Assembly: GCA_911387785.2 (NCBI GenBank) | Contig: OU426979.1 | Coordinates: forward strand, 76,955,533 to 77,019,532 | Source: Aelia acuminata | Taxonomy: Eukaryota > Arthropoda > Insecta > Hemiptera > Pentatomidae | Direction of reading: 5' to 3' | Length of the DNA stretch: 64,000 bases | In this document: piece by piece, positions 53,975-64,000 of the stretch | How positions within the stretch are numbered: the stretch's first letter is position 1 | Layout of the letters: the number at the start of each line of letters is the position of its first letter | Notes under the pieces: generated by a model | The model's database searches: none | Seen by the model: the letters and a program-made list of their open reading frames with translations, nothing else | Told to the model about the DNA's origin: nothing | Translations under genes and position numbers: made by a program

Positions 53975-56345
53975 CACTGATCACTATCTCGGGCTGGCAG
54001 ACAGCTCGGATAGAAGGGTGACATTAGGCGCGCAAATTAAAATTAAACTAGAAACTCACAAATAATGAAAATGAAAATTATTATTATTAATTATTATTTA
54101 TGTTAATCATTATTATTCTAAATTAAAACTCTGAAATAAGAAAATTAAAACATCAAAAATATCATCTAGATTAAAATACATTCATATTTACAAAACCTAC
54201 ATGGCACTTGAAATCTGTGAATATGTTACTGTCAGAAAGACCTACTTACAAAGAAAGACTTCAAACCTTTCCATCAAAAATGTATTAAGACCCCTAACCA
54301 AAAATAATTATGGTTCATGACTCAGAAAAAACTACATAATCCACGCTAACAGTTGTTCATTACATGTATATAAACAGGAGATTAAAAAGGCGTTGAATGA
54401 GAAAAAACAACTCTCTGTTAACAAACCACTGTAACCGGCATAAGCCAGGTAAAAGGCGAGTGCCATCCTTTCTTATGTCTGACATCTCATTATTAGATAA
54501 GATTTCGTTAGAAAATCTTTGTTGAATAGCGCAAATTGAAGTTTGAAGACTAACAAGTAAATCAGAATAAAATAATAACATATTTTCCAGAACAGTGAAA
54601 GGATCACTTAAAATTCAATCAGCAATGATTCTTTGGGTGAATTACAGATTGCTAGATTAAAATAGGTAGTAGTAATGGAAATGATGATTTTTTTATTTTT
54701 ACAATGATATTTTTTTATTACAAATAAATGGAAGATTGAATAGCTATCCAGTTAACGGTTAGCACTAATCGAGTTCTATCCAAACTGCCTAGGATCCCGC
54801 TAAGTCTCGTTAAGGAGGCCGGAGGCTTCTTGCGATTTTAGAACGTTTTCAGGGCACGCTATCTGCATATTTCATCTCTCCAAGCAGCCTCTTAATGAAT
54901 TTTCGACGAACTTATAAAACATTCATAGCCCATCATCTCTCTTCTCTTGTTACTCGGCTAATTGCTTATTATAATAGTAACAGATGTTACTTAGCCGAGG
55001 AGTTTCACGTTTTACGGATTTTCAGCAAACTTATCCGGACTCCTTGTTTGTGTTTGTTATCCTCACTCCTCCCCGCCGTTCGGCTCGAGCGTGCTAAAGC
55101 GGATCGCGCAAACGCTCCAACACGCTCAGCTATCCTGGCCCAAAATTTAAGAGTTGTTTACTGAATTATTTCCATTAATTAAATTACTTATTAAATAAAA
55201 TTGCAAAAATATGAGGCTTAAATATATCTATGGGTATGGAGCATTAGAAATGAAGAAAATTCATTTTTAACCTAACGTTTGCTCTTTGATTTGACTTGGG
55301 TGCCACGGAAAAATTCTGATTATGTAAAGGTAGCCAAAACCCGTAAAAGTTTAGGAACACTTTGCGCATCAGACTACGTGCTTGCTTTGCCTTAAATAAA
55401 CATTAACAGAAGACTCGATGGAATTGGATATCCTGTTATAAGTGAAAAGAAATTATTTTAACTATTTATTTAGATTAATTACATAATGGGGTATTGGAAT
55501 CCATCAGTGACTAGAACTGTCGGTAGATTGAACAAAAAAGTGCAGAGGTCAATCAATTTGGACCCACTCAATGTCGGAATCGCCTTGAATGAACGAACGA
55601 GTCGCCGCTAATCATTTGATATAATTACAGTGTCTGAATAAACTGTCTAAATTACCGATTATTCATACATAGTATCTTTAAGGCCATATCGAGGAAGCAA
55701 GAGGTATAATGCATGCACACCAGGCAAATTCCAATTAGCGAATGACCTCAAGGAACTTCCTATGGGTTGGTGGGTTGGGGTCATTTTACCACGCAATGGC
55801 ATTGAGGGACCATTTTTGTATAAAAAATAATTTATTTAATAAAAATAAAGTTTTTATTTGTAAAATTTATTATTTTTATTATCTATAAATCTTATATTTC
55901 GGCTGAGTCCGTATATAAAAGATCCAATTCGTTCCTTGAATTCAGTTTAACTTTACTTAAATTTTCTGGATCCATTTTCATGTTTATTTAAATTGGAATC
56001 GGCAAAAATAACTCACGCAACTTTTGATCTAGTAGCATAAAAAAAGCTTCATCTGGTGTCCAATCCCTTCTTCAGAACAGGAAGCATTGGGGGGGGGGGG
56101 GGAAACCCCAATAATTTTGTCGAGAATATTTTGTTGAAATAAGCATGTTAAAACTTAAGCGAACCCCCTTCGCATCATTTTCTGTTAAAAGGGCTTTGAT
56201 TAGCTTTATCTCAGCTTTTAACTTCCGCTCGCTACGCTGCAGCGTTTTTTATTTTTTTTATTTTTTAGTCTAGATCCAAATCTGACTAAACTTCTCAATT
56301 TTATAGTTTTAAAATTAAAAATTTATTAAAACTTTTTTCACCTGT
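53969..56345. other. Unassigned DNA
   Basis: Bases about 54770-55160 are GC-richer, with an inverted pair 'ctcggctaa'/'ttagccgag' (about 54954-55000) and a short open frame of unknown nature. A G-run of 12 lies at about 56090-56101. No gene is supported. Confidence 0.3.
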
Positions 56346-56650
56346 TCAGTAGGGACGGCCTGTGGTGAAGTGGTTGGTGTCGTCAAATGCTACAAAGAAT
56401 GTCGAGGTTTCGTAGCCCGTCAAATGGTCATAGGATTTTCGGGTGTAAACAGAACCAACGAATAAAAAAAAAAAAAAAGAAATAAAAAATACTAGTTTAG
56501 TAGTTGGTCATAGGATTTTTAAACGGGATAAAATGGAAAGTAAAATAAAAGTCCCGAGCCTGTGCGATTAACATTCCCTATCTTAATTATGCCGCGAAAT
56601 ATAGAATTTAGCATCCTCCAATTAGTGATAAGCAGCATGATGTGACGTAA
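56346..56650 (+). mobile_element. Old SINE copy interrupted by a second SINE fragment
   Basis: The flanking parts match the family at 24132-24422 in order: head with 'gtggtgaagtggtt', 'ggtcataggatttt', then 'aaaagtcccgagcctgt' and the downstream body. A segment of about 65 bp is inserted near 56444-56508 between duplicated 'ggtcataggatttt' words. The insert also occurs at 57952-58003 ('gggtgtaaacagaac...'). Confidence 0.65.
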
Positions 56651-57466
56651 AGTAAAGTAACAGAAAAACAAACATGTTTAGTGATTTTACTTAAACATAG
56701 AAATGGTTTTATCATAAATACGTAAGTGGCGATACTTACATAAGAAAGATTCGATTTTATTCCTTCTCTCAAGAAATCAGTTTTGGTTATTAAATTTATT
56801 TTACTTGATATCCCAGCGAAAATTGTAAGCAGAGAATAATTCAAACACAGAAGTATAGATCTTTAAAGATTCCTATTATTTTTTTTTTTTTCAGTTGTAT
56901 CATTAAATAAAATATACGGAATAATTACTTTTGGGACATTTCATCACCCTTTTTTTCTACATATTTTGGGTGCCTGATTTGTATTCAACCCTATATTTTG
57001 TTAACTGACCATCGAGCGTAGAACGTACTTGCTCTCAACTAAATTTCAACCCCGTTAAAATTGACCCCACCTGACACTGAGTGATCCAAGTAGGTCGTAG
57101 CAGCTCAGGTTCAAGGGCAGTACGTCCACGCTCTCCATCCGCTGTACCCTTGGCTTTCCCATTGAAATATTCATCCGTTGGCCCCACAGGGCAGCGGGAT
57201 GTGGATATGGAGTTAGCTCTTGTGTGCGCTGGATCGTGCAGCCACCCCCGACTTCCGGATCTGGCAAGAGAAAGGTTAGGCTCTGAAGGGGGTTAGCTTT
57301 TATTTGGTATGTCCTATTTAGCCGCACGTGAGTACCAATGGAATAGCGGTATTCGCAATTGAATGTGCACCGTAAAAAAAATACCATAAAAACTATGAAA
57401 ATTCTGTGATTCAAGAACGAAAACTCTTTAAGGCAGCTTGACGGATATCAAAAATATTATATACCT

Positions 57467-57470
<4 letters not shown>
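56651..57470. other. Unassigned DNA with a GC-rich block
   Basis: Bases about 57060-57300 are GC-rich, with open frames on both strands (71 and 119 codons) but no recognisable domain; an old repeat or conserved non-coding block is more likely than a gene. Confidence 0.3.
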
Positions 57471-57511
<41 letters not shown>

Positions 57512-57650
57512 TCTCTCTCTCCCTCTCACTCTCTCTCTCCCCCTCTCTCTCTCCCTATCTATCTATCTATCTATCTCTATCTCTCTCTCCCTCCTTCTCT
57601 TTCTCTCCCTCTCTACATGTATATATATACAATATATATAAGTGAGATGT
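57471..57650. repeat. (CT)n / (TATC)n compound microsatellite
   Basis: This is a pyrimidine repeat with CT, CCCT and TATC units, ending in a short TA run. The ORF across it is the repeat translated as Ser-Leu. Confidence 0.95.
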
Positions 57651-59257
57651 ATTAACACATTTATTTCCAATGGAAAAACCCGAGGAAGTAAATTAATAAT
57701 TATTTTCGGATCTCATAAGGTCAGTATAACTCCAAAGTGAACTAGGTGCCAAACCATTTTAATGTATTTTTTTTTTTAAATACTTACTCATAGTTATTTT
57801 TTTTTATGTATTACTTCTTATATTTGAATTTTACTCGAGGCAAAGTAAAAATATGTTCTGGTTCAAAGTTTTAAAAGTAAAAATATTTTTATTTAACATA
57901 TTTCACAACACTCTTAATTTCATTTTCCTCAAAGTATGAAGTCCGTCGCTACGGGTGTAAACAGAACGAACGAATAAAAAATACTAGTTTAGTAGTTGGC
58001 TATGCTAATCACTTACACCACTGGTGACTCCCAATCAAAAGAAAATACAGAAAACATACATCAATTTCCATTTAATACAGAAAAACCCAATTCAGAAACT
58101 ATTATAAGAGTTTTTATGAGTACATTTTTAACAAGAGTTTAAACTATTATAAGAGTAGATTTTTATTTATTACACTATCAAAATTTTATTTTATTCAGGT
58201 TTCTGGAGTTTAAAAAAAAATGGTAAACAACCACAGAGGTTTAGATATATCGAAGAGCTTAGTGGATGGACTTGTTAAGTAATGTTTTTTAAAAAATAAG
58301 TTTTTTGCAAAGATGGATAGGTTATTTTCTTCTTTAAACTTGTTTCCTTTATTTTGAATAACCAAACTACAACCATTAAACGAAGAAACATCTGAATTTG
58401 TAGCTATTTTAAAGCTAGGAATTCACATTATGGAATTCATTTTTTTTTTACATCACAGTTTCTTCCCCTAAGCCCTTCAATTTTAATAATCAATATGATA
58501 GAAACTAAATTAAGATGACATTTGATAATTTTTTTTTTCAGTATAAAATTGTAAAGTACTTTCGTCTTAAAATATTTTTAAAAAATCAAGTCCGTCTATT
58601 TAAGATGTCTCATTTAACCTTCATGACAATTATTCATTGAATATTATATTTATTTTGATTTTAGTTATAGGTTTTCCAACTTTTGTTTTTATTTTTAGTA
58701 TTGTTGGTAGATTCCTTCCTCATTGAACAGATGACGTATTTTTATCAACCAATGAATGAATAATCAATGGTTGATTATTAAGTAATAATAAGGATTTAAA
58801 ATAACACCTAGGTAGGTACTCCTCGACCGGTGAGTTCGCTAAGGGAGTGAAGTTATTCCCAAAGAACGGACCGGTTGAACTTTCGTCCCAGATAGAACAG
58901 GCTCACACAAGTACCTGACCACCGTACCTTATTAAAGCCATCTACTCTGAATATATGATTCTCGATAAGCCCTTCTCCACCCAGAAGATATCCATCCTTC
59001 CATATTTACATCTAAGGCAGCTGTTACGCTTTATTTACTGCATCTTATTTTATGCATTTTATTATTTATCTATAATGAAATCTGACTGCAGTTTGTTCCT
59101 TGAAATTTGTGGCAAAAAAATGGTAAATGTGGTTCTTTTGTGTCAATGTGTTAATATAATCGCTTATAATCGAAGTTTTTTTACATATTTATTTTTTTTA
59201 AGAATTACTATATCATAACTAACTTCGAGTATACTCAAAAAGATTCCATATCCTGAC
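57651..59257. other. AT-rich DNA with a SINE-head fragment
   Basis: Bases about 57950-58025, read on the minus strand, look like a tRNA-type SINE head (GTGGTGTAAGTGATTAGC) that shares its next 50 bp with the insert at 56444-56508. A GC-richer block lies at about 58810-58930. Otherwise no features were seen. Confidence 0.4.
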
Positions 59258-59270
59258 ACCTTTGCACTAT

Positions 59271-59659
59271 TTTTTTTTTATTTTTTTTTTATTTAAGGTT
59301 TATTGGCTTTAATGTTACACATGTAGCCATTGAGTCTGGCCCATTTCGTATTAATGTGGTTAGTATTAAGTTAAAAACAAAAACAAAGCAAAAATTACAA
59401 CTTATCCATAAGTTGCATCCACATTTCAATATTTCACTCACTAATATACAACACAAGTATTTACAGATAAATTATAAACGAATTTAAAAAAATGTATCAT
59501 ATATAAACAAAATTAAAACCTGATATCATAAATTAAAAAAAAGAAAGAAAATAAAGCTGGTATCACAAATTATAAGCAAAATAAAAAATAAAAAATAAAA
59601 AACTGGCATCATATTCATAAACAGATTAAAAAATTAAAAACTGACATCATATTGGTTTA
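59271..59659 (-). other. LINE 3' UTR with degenerate repeats
   Basis: Four variants of an 'actg(g/a)(c/t)atcata' word recur between about 59520 and 59660, separated by A-rich spacers. Repeated 3' UTR motifs can be recognition sites for the element's own reverse transcriptase in some LINEs; here this is inference. Confidence 0.6.
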
Positions 59660-62600
59660 TCATTGGCATATTGATTGCAAATAGAAAAAAATATCATTCA
59701 ATTTCCCCACGCTATCCACGGTAAGTATATTTTGGATTGATAAATCCTCATCACCCTCAACCATATATTTTTCCAAGTACCGTTTTCTTATACTATCGGA
59801 AAATGGGCAGTGCAATATTACATGCTTTAAACTATTAATTATAGTTTCACGACAGAACTTACATTCTTCGTCAGTTCTAATGACATGTCTTGAATTCTTG
59901 TAAAATATTTTTAAGAATTCGAAACCAGAAATTCGCAATTGGCTAACTGTTCTTAACTTCTCTATGTTTATATTGAATTTTAAATAACTTTCAGGTTCAG
60001 GGTTGGTGAAGCTACAGATGGATCTATATATTGGATTATAATTTGAGTTAAGAGCTCTGTCAATGTCTTTCGACAATAAATGATTCGATACTTTTTCCAA
60101 AATATCTTTTTTATTAGCTATTAAAACACCGGGGTTATGTAAAACTGCAAAAAAATTTTCAATGTGATGATCAATAGCTAGCATTTTTACTTGTGTTACC
60201 CAATTAAAAGACACGTCTTGCTTTTCGTTATCTAGTTCCACTAGTCTATCGAAACATCTACGTGGCAGTCTAGAGTCAGGGAGAGACAACGTTTTTATGC
60301 AGAAATTGATAATTTTCTTTAGAATCGTAACTATGAGTGGATTGCGGCCTGTTTCTAGACGAACTATGTAATTTGGCGTGCATTTAGGCCAGAAATATAG
60401 ATATTTTAAGAATTTTATTTGGGTTAACTCAATCATTTTATAATAGTTTAAACTCCAAACTTCTGCAGCATACAGGAGTGTTGATGATATCATAGAGTCA
60501 AAAAGTACCATTTTCGTTTCCCATGCGCGGCTTTTACCTTTTCTGAGAATGTCCCTCACTTTAGCACTTGCAACGTGCTGAGATGCCAGAAAGAACTTTC
60601 CGGAGGATGAAAATGGTACTCCTAGGTATGTGTAGGATTTTGTGTATTCAAGAACATTAGCATTCCAAAAGAGAGGCTTTAATTTTTTTCATTTTTGGGG
60701 ATTTATGGAGAACTAATATTTTAGATTTTTTCGGATTTAAAATTAACGAGTTTTGGACGCAGTATAGCTCCATTAATTCCAAATTTTTATGTGTATCATG
60801 CCAGGACGTATTTAAAAGCACTATATCGTCGGCCAATAGAAGCATTATAACTTCATTTTTAGAATCAATAGGTACACCCCTGGCACCATTATTTTGAAAA
60901 AACCTAATTATATCTGATAGAAATAAGATAAATAGGGTAGGACTGAGACTCTCCCCTTGAAGGAGACCAGAAGTAATACTAATGCCCTCAGATAGTTTGT
61001 CGCCGACTTGAATTTGCATGACGGCATTGTCATACAGCGCTTTTAAAATCCTTATTATTTTACCGCTTATGCCAATGTCGAATAGTTTTTGCCACAGAAG
61101 AGAGTGGTTTATGGAGTCAAACGCTTTCTTGAAATCCACGAAAGTAGCGAAAATATAATTCCCTTTAGTGCGAAGATTAATGCCTATCAGTGCCATAAGT
61201 GAAAAAATATGCTCGACGCAACCTCTTCCCGCTCTGAACCCTGCTTGTTCCTCTGGGATCAGGCTTGCCCTTTCGGCCCATTCCTGTAACCTATATGCCA
61301 AAATAGCTGTAAATAGTTTTGTTATATTATTGATGAGGGATATGCCTCGATAATTATCTAAATCTTTTTTGTCTCCTTTTTTGTGTAAAAGAATTAATTT
61401 TGATTTAGACCACAAATCTGGTATTTTTTCAGTTTCCATTATATTGTTAAAAAGATTCAGTATATAATGCTCCCATTCCGGTGTCAAGCTTTTGAAAACT
61501 TCAGAGGTAAGATTATCGGGACCTGGGGATTTATTATTTTTTCTAAGTTTAATACAGTTTTGTAGTTCTTCTAAAGTAAACGGCAAGTCTAAAACTGGGT
61601 GAGTTACTGAAAAAAAATTAATTTCTAGAATTGATCTTCGTCCGAACAATAAACTATAATGTTTTACCCATTGATCAATACTTATTTCATTTGAATGCAT
61701 TTTAAAAGGTTTAAGAGAATTGACTACTTTCCAAAATTCAGTACTATTTTTAACATCCTGTAGTTTCTTTATAATATTTTCTCTATGCTCTATTTTTTTA
61801 TGGTCTAACAATTTCCTATAATTATCTTTAAATTGGAGGTATTCAATTACTACATTTTGAGAGAAATTATTTTTTAGCATTAATCTGTATTTTCTTCGGA
61901 GCGTTCTTTTTAATTGCCAACATTCAGTGTCGAACCATTTATTTTTTGCCTCAAATCTCGGCTTACTTTTTTGATTCTTGTATACCATTAGGCCAGAATC
62001 AATCAAAGATTCAGACATGCAGGTTATAAAGTTATCATAAACAGCGTCCATGTCTTTTGAATGGAAGTATATTCTATTTGATGAAGAAATATATTTTTTA
62101 AAATATTCAGCCTTATTACTGTCCCATTTTAAATTCTCCCATGATTTTTGAGCTTGGTTATGAAATTTAGTGTCCTTAAATGGACCATAATCGTAGCGAA
62201 TACTGAAGAAACAGGCTAAATGATCGGAAAAATCAGTAAAAATTGAAATATTCATATCCAAAAACAACTCGATCAAATTTTCATTTATCCATACCAGATC
62301 TATTGTGCTTCTACCTTTTTTTGAGATATAGGTAAATTTGCCAGGCCTATCAGAAAGTGACCGCCCGTTGCATAAAAACAGTCCAAGTGACTCCATTGCT
62401 TCAACAAGTAATTTACCGCGTTTGTTAATACTTTTATGATTAGCTATTCTTGTTCCGTAGAAGTTTGAATCTTCAAATAAACTGTTATCTAAATTATTCA
62501 AATGGCCTACATGACTGTTAAAGTCCCCACATAAAACTATATAGCTGTTAGGTAAATCAGTTATTATATTATACATTAAATAAGTAAAGTTATCTATACT

Positions 62601-63041
62601 GTTTTCAAAATCGCATTCTTGTGGGAAATAAAAATTTCCTAGGATTACAGTTTTATGTTTAATACTAAATTTTACTATAACCATATATTGATTTGACTCT
62701 ATTATAGTAATACTATGAGCTATGCTTTTGTTTATAAATGTAATAATGCCTCCGCTTGCTCTACCTGTATGTTTTTTTTTAATAGCATTACTAATAACTG
62801 GGGAGTAGTTCTTTAACCAAATTGGAGTAATAAAATTATTATCAGTGAGCCAGGTTTCTACTACACATACAGCTAGATTGTTATTTGAAATATTCACATC
62901 ATCAGGGTTTACATTTAGTAAATTTGAATAGCCCCTTATATTACAAAATATTATATTAGTTGTTAATGTGTTAGTATAATTTTCTTTACCAGTTTTAATA
63001 TCCAGTTGACCTGTAGAATCCGAGGGTTTGAGAGTAATGGG
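59660..63041 (-). pseudogene. LINE ORF2: AP-type endonuclease plus reverse transcriptase, one frameshift
   Basis: The frame opens after the TGA at 63042-63044 with no early Met. Endonuclease motifs: NIIFCNIRGYSNLL, VETWL, GDFNSHVG, STIDLVWIN and SDHLACFF. RT motifs: PISL-like NYRGISLINN, FVDFKKAFDSI, GLLQGESLSPTLF and LLADDIVLL. The frame breaks once, in the 7-base A/T run at 60683-60689, and then continues through TYLGVPFSSSGKFF to the C-terminal knuckle CKFCRET ... KHVILHC and a stop at 59660. Every catalytic motif expected is intact. Total length is near 1,127 codons, normal for such ORF2 proteins. A single homopolymer indel could also be a sequencing error, so the copy may be fully coding. 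Confidence 0.9.
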
Positions 63042-63131
63042 TCATGAGGCCTCCATCTGAATCGGTTCTGAAGTGGAGTCCGAATTCGATCTGTAGCGGA
63101 ACCGAAACTCTTGCAATTTCTCGGTTATTTT
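63042..63131 (-). pseudogene. Presumed ORF1 C-terminal tail, in frame with ORF2
   Basis: From the element's truncated 5' end (63131) the minus strand reads KITEKLQEFRFRYRSN ... PIQMEAS and then a TGA that is in the same frame as ORF2. It is either the end of ORF1 or an earlier part of ORF2 with a nonsense change. It is too short to identify. Confidence 0.5.
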
Positions 63132-63144
63132 ACCTTTGCACTAT

Positions 63145-63570
63145 AAATCAACAAAAAGACATTTTTTTAATAGGTGACATAAACAATAGCTGGCTCAAAG
63201 CGTTTCAACAAAAGTCGAACGATTTTAACTAGGTTCTTGAGTTTGCGTGTGTCACGGCATGGGAGGGCATATCATTTGTATTTTAATATCCGAAGTGATT
63301 TACATCTTAAAAATGCAGAAAAACTTTTATTTTTTCTAAGAATATATCGTAACACCAATATTGTTGTAAAATTTTAATACATAAATATCACACAAACAAA
63401 ACTCAAACTCGTAACAACTTTACAAAACAGTAAATATCAGTGACCAAAAACTGACTTAAAAGTAACCATATACTGCGATATTCAAGGCAAGACTAAGCTT
63501 CTTTTATTTTGTCCGAAACAGAAGATCTAGATCATTTCAAAACACATGATCGCGTACTAATACATGAATG
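63145..63570. other. Unassigned AT-rich DNA
   Basis: Flank of the LINE insertion; no feature was seen. Confidence 0.3.
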
Positions 63571-63577
63571 TAACTTT

Positions 63578-63664
63578 TTTTTTACTTTCACTTACCTATA
63601 TATGAAATATATAGTAAGTGGAAGTATTGCGATCGTGAAAAATTTCGACTTCCGGTTTTTTTTT
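63578..63664 (+). repeat. Hairpin-ended repeat, short copy (copy D)
   Basis: TTTTACTTTCAC, the terminal hairpin (63591-63618) and the core 'attgcgatcgtgaaaaattt' are identical in order to the start of the copy at 15684. It ends in 'cttccggttt' plus T-runs. Words 'atgtaac' and 'atgttac' on its flanks may be an imperfect target duplication. Confidence 0.7.
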
Positions 63665-63731
63665 CATGTTACACGATTAATTGATGTATTAACTTGGTGT
63701 ATACACATTAAAATGTATAAGTAACAAATAT

Positions 63732-63732
63732 A

Positions 63733-63786
<54 letters not shown>

Positions 63787-63845
63787 CGTATGTATAATCT
63801 GTTCTTTAATTCTTAAAATACAGGTAAGAATGAAAATATAAATTA

Positions 63846-63889
<44 letters not shown>
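63732..63889. repeat. TA/TG compound microsatellites
   Basis: (TA)n then (TG)n at 63732-63788, and a second (TA)n at 63847-63889. Confidence 0.9.
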
Positions 63890-63905
<16 letters not shown>

Positions 63906-64000
63906 TTATTGTTTTCCCTTTTGGTAACCCCATAAAGAGACCATTTATTGTTTTATACATGTCCCATGCCTTTAGAGGCATACTACATATATTACAGAGT
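63890..64000 (-). mobile_element. Possible retroelement 3' end with poly(A)
   Basis: On the minus strand a short segment with AATAAATGG and CAATAAA words ends in an A run (T on the plus strand, 63890-63907) before the microsatellite. A frame is open (MPLKAWDMYKTINGLFMG) but runs into the poly(A), so it is probably 3' UTR. The rest lies beyond the window. Confidence 0.35.

Larger units (their letters stand above)
59258..63144 (-). mobile_element. 5'-truncated, nearly intact non-LTR retrotransposon with 13-bp target duplication
   Basis: The element occupies 59271-63131 on the minus strand. The perfect duplication 'acctttgcactat' lies at 59258-59270 and 63132-63144. The plus-strand left end starts with a T-rich run (poly(A) of the element). 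It contains the last ~30 codons of a presumed ORF1, a full-length ORF2 with one frameshift, and a 3' UTR of about 390 bp. The clade is not assigned; the GLLQGESLSP motif and the lack of RNase H fit CR1/L2-like groups better than I or R1. Confidence 0.93.

Noticed and set aside
57055..57414. 119-codon minus-strand ORF as a secreted protein
   Set aside because: The hydrophobic start looks signal-like, but no domain follows and a 71-codon ORF lies opposite in the same GC-rich block.
57438..57641. 67-codon Ser-Leu ORF
   Set aside because: Translation of the CT microsatellite.

Overview
The window looks like nuclear DNA of an arthropod, most likely an insect. It is strongly A+T-rich and gene-poor, dominated by microsatellites, short inverted repeats and transposable elements of kinds common in insects: Tc1/mariner, I-like and other non-LTR elements, tRNA-derived SINEs, and a gag-only type of LTR element. 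The species is not identifiable from the sequence. No complete host gene can be supported; one weak candidate exon is listed (2316-2455, minus).

Layout. 1-922: 3' half of a mariner-like (DD41D) element cut by the window edge, next to a long (TA)n. About 1265-1550: minus-strand SINE. 1.55-9.08 kb: mostly unassigned AT-rich DNA. 9.08-10.32 kb: TA-flanked, TAGGGG-ended DNA transposon with the decayed C-terminal PHD-like finger of a pogo/Tigger-type transposase. 14.56-15.15 kb: a MITE with a SINE inserted at its border. 15.69-16.67 kb and 25.0-26.45 kb: two opposite-facing copies of a repeat family with a terminal hairpin and about 150-bp internal repeats. 20.6-21.0 kb: a small TAGGG-ended MITE. 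24.1-24.4 kb: intact SINE with 15-bp target duplications. 31.5-33.2 kb: three copies of a motif that matches a dimeric hammerhead ribozyme, two of them in a head-to-head inverted repeat. 34.47-39.50 kb: broken I-like LINE (ORF1 tail, endonuclease, reverse transcriptase, RNase H), with another TAGGGG-ended element inside it. 42-48 kb: several fold-back repeats. 49.3-53.97 kb: one TA microsatellite holding an internally deleted mariner-like element (itself carrying a LINE 3' end) and a very young LTR element. 59.27-63.13 kb: nearly intact, 5'-truncated LINE on the minus strand with a 13-bp target duplication. 63.6-64.0 kb: another hairpin-ended repeat and a retroelement 3' end.

The most unusual object is the LTR element at 50659-53913. 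Its 461-bp LTRs differ at only two sites. It has a tRNA-Leu-like primer site and a purine tract, but no reverse transcriptase, integrase or protease. Its single intact 689-codon ORF instead encodes a SAP-type DNA-binding motif, a predicted coiled coil, a tandem array of three chromodomain-like units (156 bp each) and a long unassigned C-terminus whose last 33 residues lie in the 3' LTR. A non-autonomous element carrying a SAP-chromodomain protein is the best candidate here for something undescribed. Second is the deleted mariner copy at 49653-50300, which still encodes an intact HTH-partial-DDE fusion resembling a transposition repressor. Third is the hammerhead-like motif family.

Limits: everything was read by eye. 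Family assignments rest on motifs and termini, not on database searches, and identity statements are approximate unless a count is given.
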